A stretch of DNA of 64,000 bases from Alphaproteobacteria bacterium (GTDB lineage Bacteria > Pseudomonadota > Alphaproteobacteria > JAUHZC01). Made by a program: the position numbers and the translations under genes. A model generated the notes under the pieces. That model did no database searches and was not told the origin of the DNA. It was given only the letters and a program-made list of their open reading frames with translations. Where the stretch lies: NCBI GenBank assembly GCA_030425805.1, contig JAUHZC010000002.1, positions 285,020-349,019 on the forward strand, given 5' to 3'. Positions within the stretch are counted from its first letter, which is position 1; the number at the start of each line of letters is the position of its first letter. This document shows positions 62,711 to 64,000 of this stretch, one piece after another.

Positions 62711-63441
62711 GCAGCTTTTTTAAGTGCAATTGCAGCCTGCAAAAACAGCTGGAAAATTTTCTTATTCATGGGTGTTACTTGCATCTCTGGATGCCATTGC
62801 ACACCCCAAGAGAAGGGTTGTTCTGGATCACAAAAAGCCTCTATCACCCCATCTGTAGCCCGCGCCATAAGCTGCAAGCCAGGAGCAAGTTTGTCCACAG
62901 CCTGGTGGTGCGCACTGTTCACACTCTCCTCTTTATCACCAGCAATATTTGCAAGCGGGGTTCCAGGCTCAATAAGGATTTCATGACCAGGTTCTGTCCG
63001 TGGATTGGGTTGTTCATGACGGATCTCCACACCTTCTTCATCTGGAATATGCTGGATCAAAGTCCCCCCATAAGCCACATTCATGATCTGCATTCCACCA
63101 CAGATCCCAAGCGCTGGCTTCTTAAGCTGACGCGCATGCAGTGCAATTTCGCGCTCAAAAACAGAGCGCTCATACTGAAGTTTCACACGAGGGTGTTGGA
63201 TTTCTTGTCCGTAAAATTCAGGAGGCACATCGAAATCTCCGCCAGAAAGAACGAATCCATCACACATCCCTAGGATTTGCTCCAAAGGCTCACTCTTATG
63301 ATAAAGCCCTATCGGGAGCCCTCCTGCCTCAAGAACAGCATCAAAATAATGGTTCCGCTGAGCAATCCATGGATATTTTGAATATCCCCCAGGCTCTTGG
63401 GAATCCATTGTAACACCAATAAGGGGACGCATTGCACTCAT
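62707..63441 (-). CDS. Class I glutamine amidotransferase-like hydrolase (peptidase C26, PuuD-like)
   Basis: A 244-residue gamma-glutamyl hydrolase-type enzyme. The nucleophile cysteine lies in ALGICGGMQIMNVAYGG and the His-Glu pair in WGVQWHPEMQ. RPLIGVTMD at the start and FVLSGGDFDVPPEFYG are typical of the family that cleaves gamma-glutamyl-GABA or gamma-glutamyl peptides. No putrescine pathway genes are nearby, so the substrate is open. The ATG has AGAGG 10 bases upstream. It is coupled to the pseudouridine synthase by ATGA. Confidence 0.88.
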   Translation of the reverse strand: MSAMRPLIGVTMDSQEPGGYSKYPWIAQRNHYFDAVLEAGGLPIGLYHKSEPLEQILGMCDGFVLSGGDFDVPPEFYGQEIQHPRVKLQYERSVFEREIALHARQLKKPALGICGGMQIMNVAYGGTLIQHIPDEEGVEIRHEQPNPRTEPGHEILIEPGTPLANIAGDKEESVNSAHHQAVDKLAPGLQLMARATDGVIEAFCDPEQPFSWGVQWHPEMQVTPMNKKIFQLFLQAAIALKKAA

Positions 63442-63491
63442 AATCAAAATCCTCTAGAGTTCTTACAAATTTAAGCGATGGAGACCCCTGC

Positions 63492-64000
63492 ATGCAACCC
63501 TGGATCTATCCTTTCTTACAAAAAGTCAATGCGGCGCTCACATCTGAAAAAGGAGACACATGGCCCCTTTCTTATGAAATAGGCACTCCCCTTACAAATT
63601 TTCCAACCCTTTCTGATATTCAAGACCTGCTTAGAAGTTGTGGTTTATGGGAGACGAGCCGCCTTCAACCCTACCAAAATGGATTTCCTCAGCAAGCTGC
63701 TACACTCATGACCTCTCGTCCCCACTTGGTAACAGGACAAACAGAACAGATTTTTGACACCAAAAAAGTCCAGGCTCTTTTATCCTCAGGTGGAGGGCTT
63801 ATGATCCAAGACCCTGGGAGTGCTTTTGAAGCAATCCATATGCTTGAAGATTTTCTGAGCACCGAGCTCCGGGCACAAGTTAGGAGCCACCTCCTTTACG
63901 CAGAAGCTCCGCTTACATTTCCACGCGCCTACGATCTTCGTCACCTTTTCCTCATCCCTCTGAGCGGAGCTATGGAAATCCACCGCTTCAAAGGGGAGCA
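63492..64000 (+). CDS. Unidentified protein, 5' part only (runs off the window)
   Basis: The frame starts at ATG and stays open for 169 codons to the end of the window. It is divergent from the amidotransferase gene. No family is recognisable with confidence. Residues 140-165 read LTFPRAYDLRHLFLIPLSGAMEIHRFKG, which weakly recalls the metal-binding core of cupin/JmjC-like hydroxylases (an RHxFLIPLxG type strand). No signal peptide or membrane segment is seen. The missing 3' part would be needed to decide. Confidence 0.6.
   Translation, partial: MQPWIYPFLQKVNAALTSEKGDTWPLSYEIGTPLTNFPTLSDIQDLLRSCGLWETSRLQPYQNGFPQQAATLMTSRPHLVTGQTEQIFDTKKVQALLSSGGGLMIQDPGSAFEAIHMLEDFLSTELRAQVRSHLLYAEAPLTFPRAYDLRHLFLIPLSGAMEIHRFKGE

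Noticed and set aside
1..64000. Insertion sequences, prophage or integrative elements
   Set aside because: No transposase, integrase or phage structural gene was seen, and no flanking repeats around the tRNA genes.

Overview
The window looks like chromosomal DNA from an alphaproteobacterium. Lineage-typical genes support this: a GapR-type DUF2312 protein, a MucR/Ros-type regulator, a PopZ-type polar organiser, a small CHCC zinc-finger protein, sdhCDAB in that order, and an FtsZ with a short conserved C-terminal peptide. AmpG-type and organophosphate:phosphate-type permeases, two DMT permeases and many orphan secreted proteins suggest a host-associated lineage, possibly Holosporales-like. That placement is inference and needs a phylogeny. 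I see no rRNA, CRISPR array, transposase or prophage.

Region 1 (1-14,941) is a compact division and cell-wall (dcw) cluster, all on the plus strand: ftsI (3' end only), murE, murF, mraY, murD, ftsW, murG, murC, murB, ddl, ftsQ, ftsA, ftsZ. Most junctions overlap or abut, and a strong intrinsic terminator follows ftsZ. The genes cover the cytoplasmic and lipid-linked steps of meso-DAP peptidoglycan precursor synthesis plus the core of the division ring.

Region 2 (15,000-26,700) holds a tandem pair of related secreted proteins of unknown function, an Uup-type ABC-F ATPase whose 3' end overlaps the second of them, aconitase, a repeat-rich 690-bp intergenic region, the succinate dehydrogenase operon (minus strand) and two more unrelated secreted proteins.

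Region 3 (26,800-36,100) carries a periplasmic M48 peptidase with TPR-like repeats, a DMT permease, a small outer-membrane barrel, a scar made of coxC-like and permease-like fragments, then a minus-strand run: DUF2608/HAD-like secreted protein, orphan secreted protein, peptide-binding protein, cytochrome oxidase subunit III, SURF1, methyltransferase. tRNA-Gln and tRNA-Leu follow.

Region 4 (36,200-55,200) is mixed housekeeping: AmpG-like permease, CHCC zinc finger, Vat/CatB-like acetyltransferase, response regulator, metallo-hydrolase, guanylate kinase, GapR-like, pyruvate kinase, UbiB-like kinase, miaB, MucR-like, rimI-tsaB-lipoprotein-hemB, a GlpT/UhpT-like transporter and tgt. Orphan secreted proteins and a class C beta-lactamase-like hydrolase lie among them.

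Region 5 (55,200-64,000) has an alpha/beta hydrolase, three secreted unknowns in tandem, a second copy of the repeat family, popZ-like, a TolC-family channel, rhodanese, alanine dehydrogenase, a pseudouridine synthase, a class I amidotransferase and an unidentified gene running off the end.

The two least ordinary observations are (i) about eleven lineage-specific secreted proteins inserted singly or in small groups between housekeeping genes, and (ii) a scar at about 29,983-30,117 whose parts and position fit the junction of an ancient tandem duplication. I did not find a clear multi-gene system that I would call new; the secreted-protein set is the best candidate for undescribed biology.
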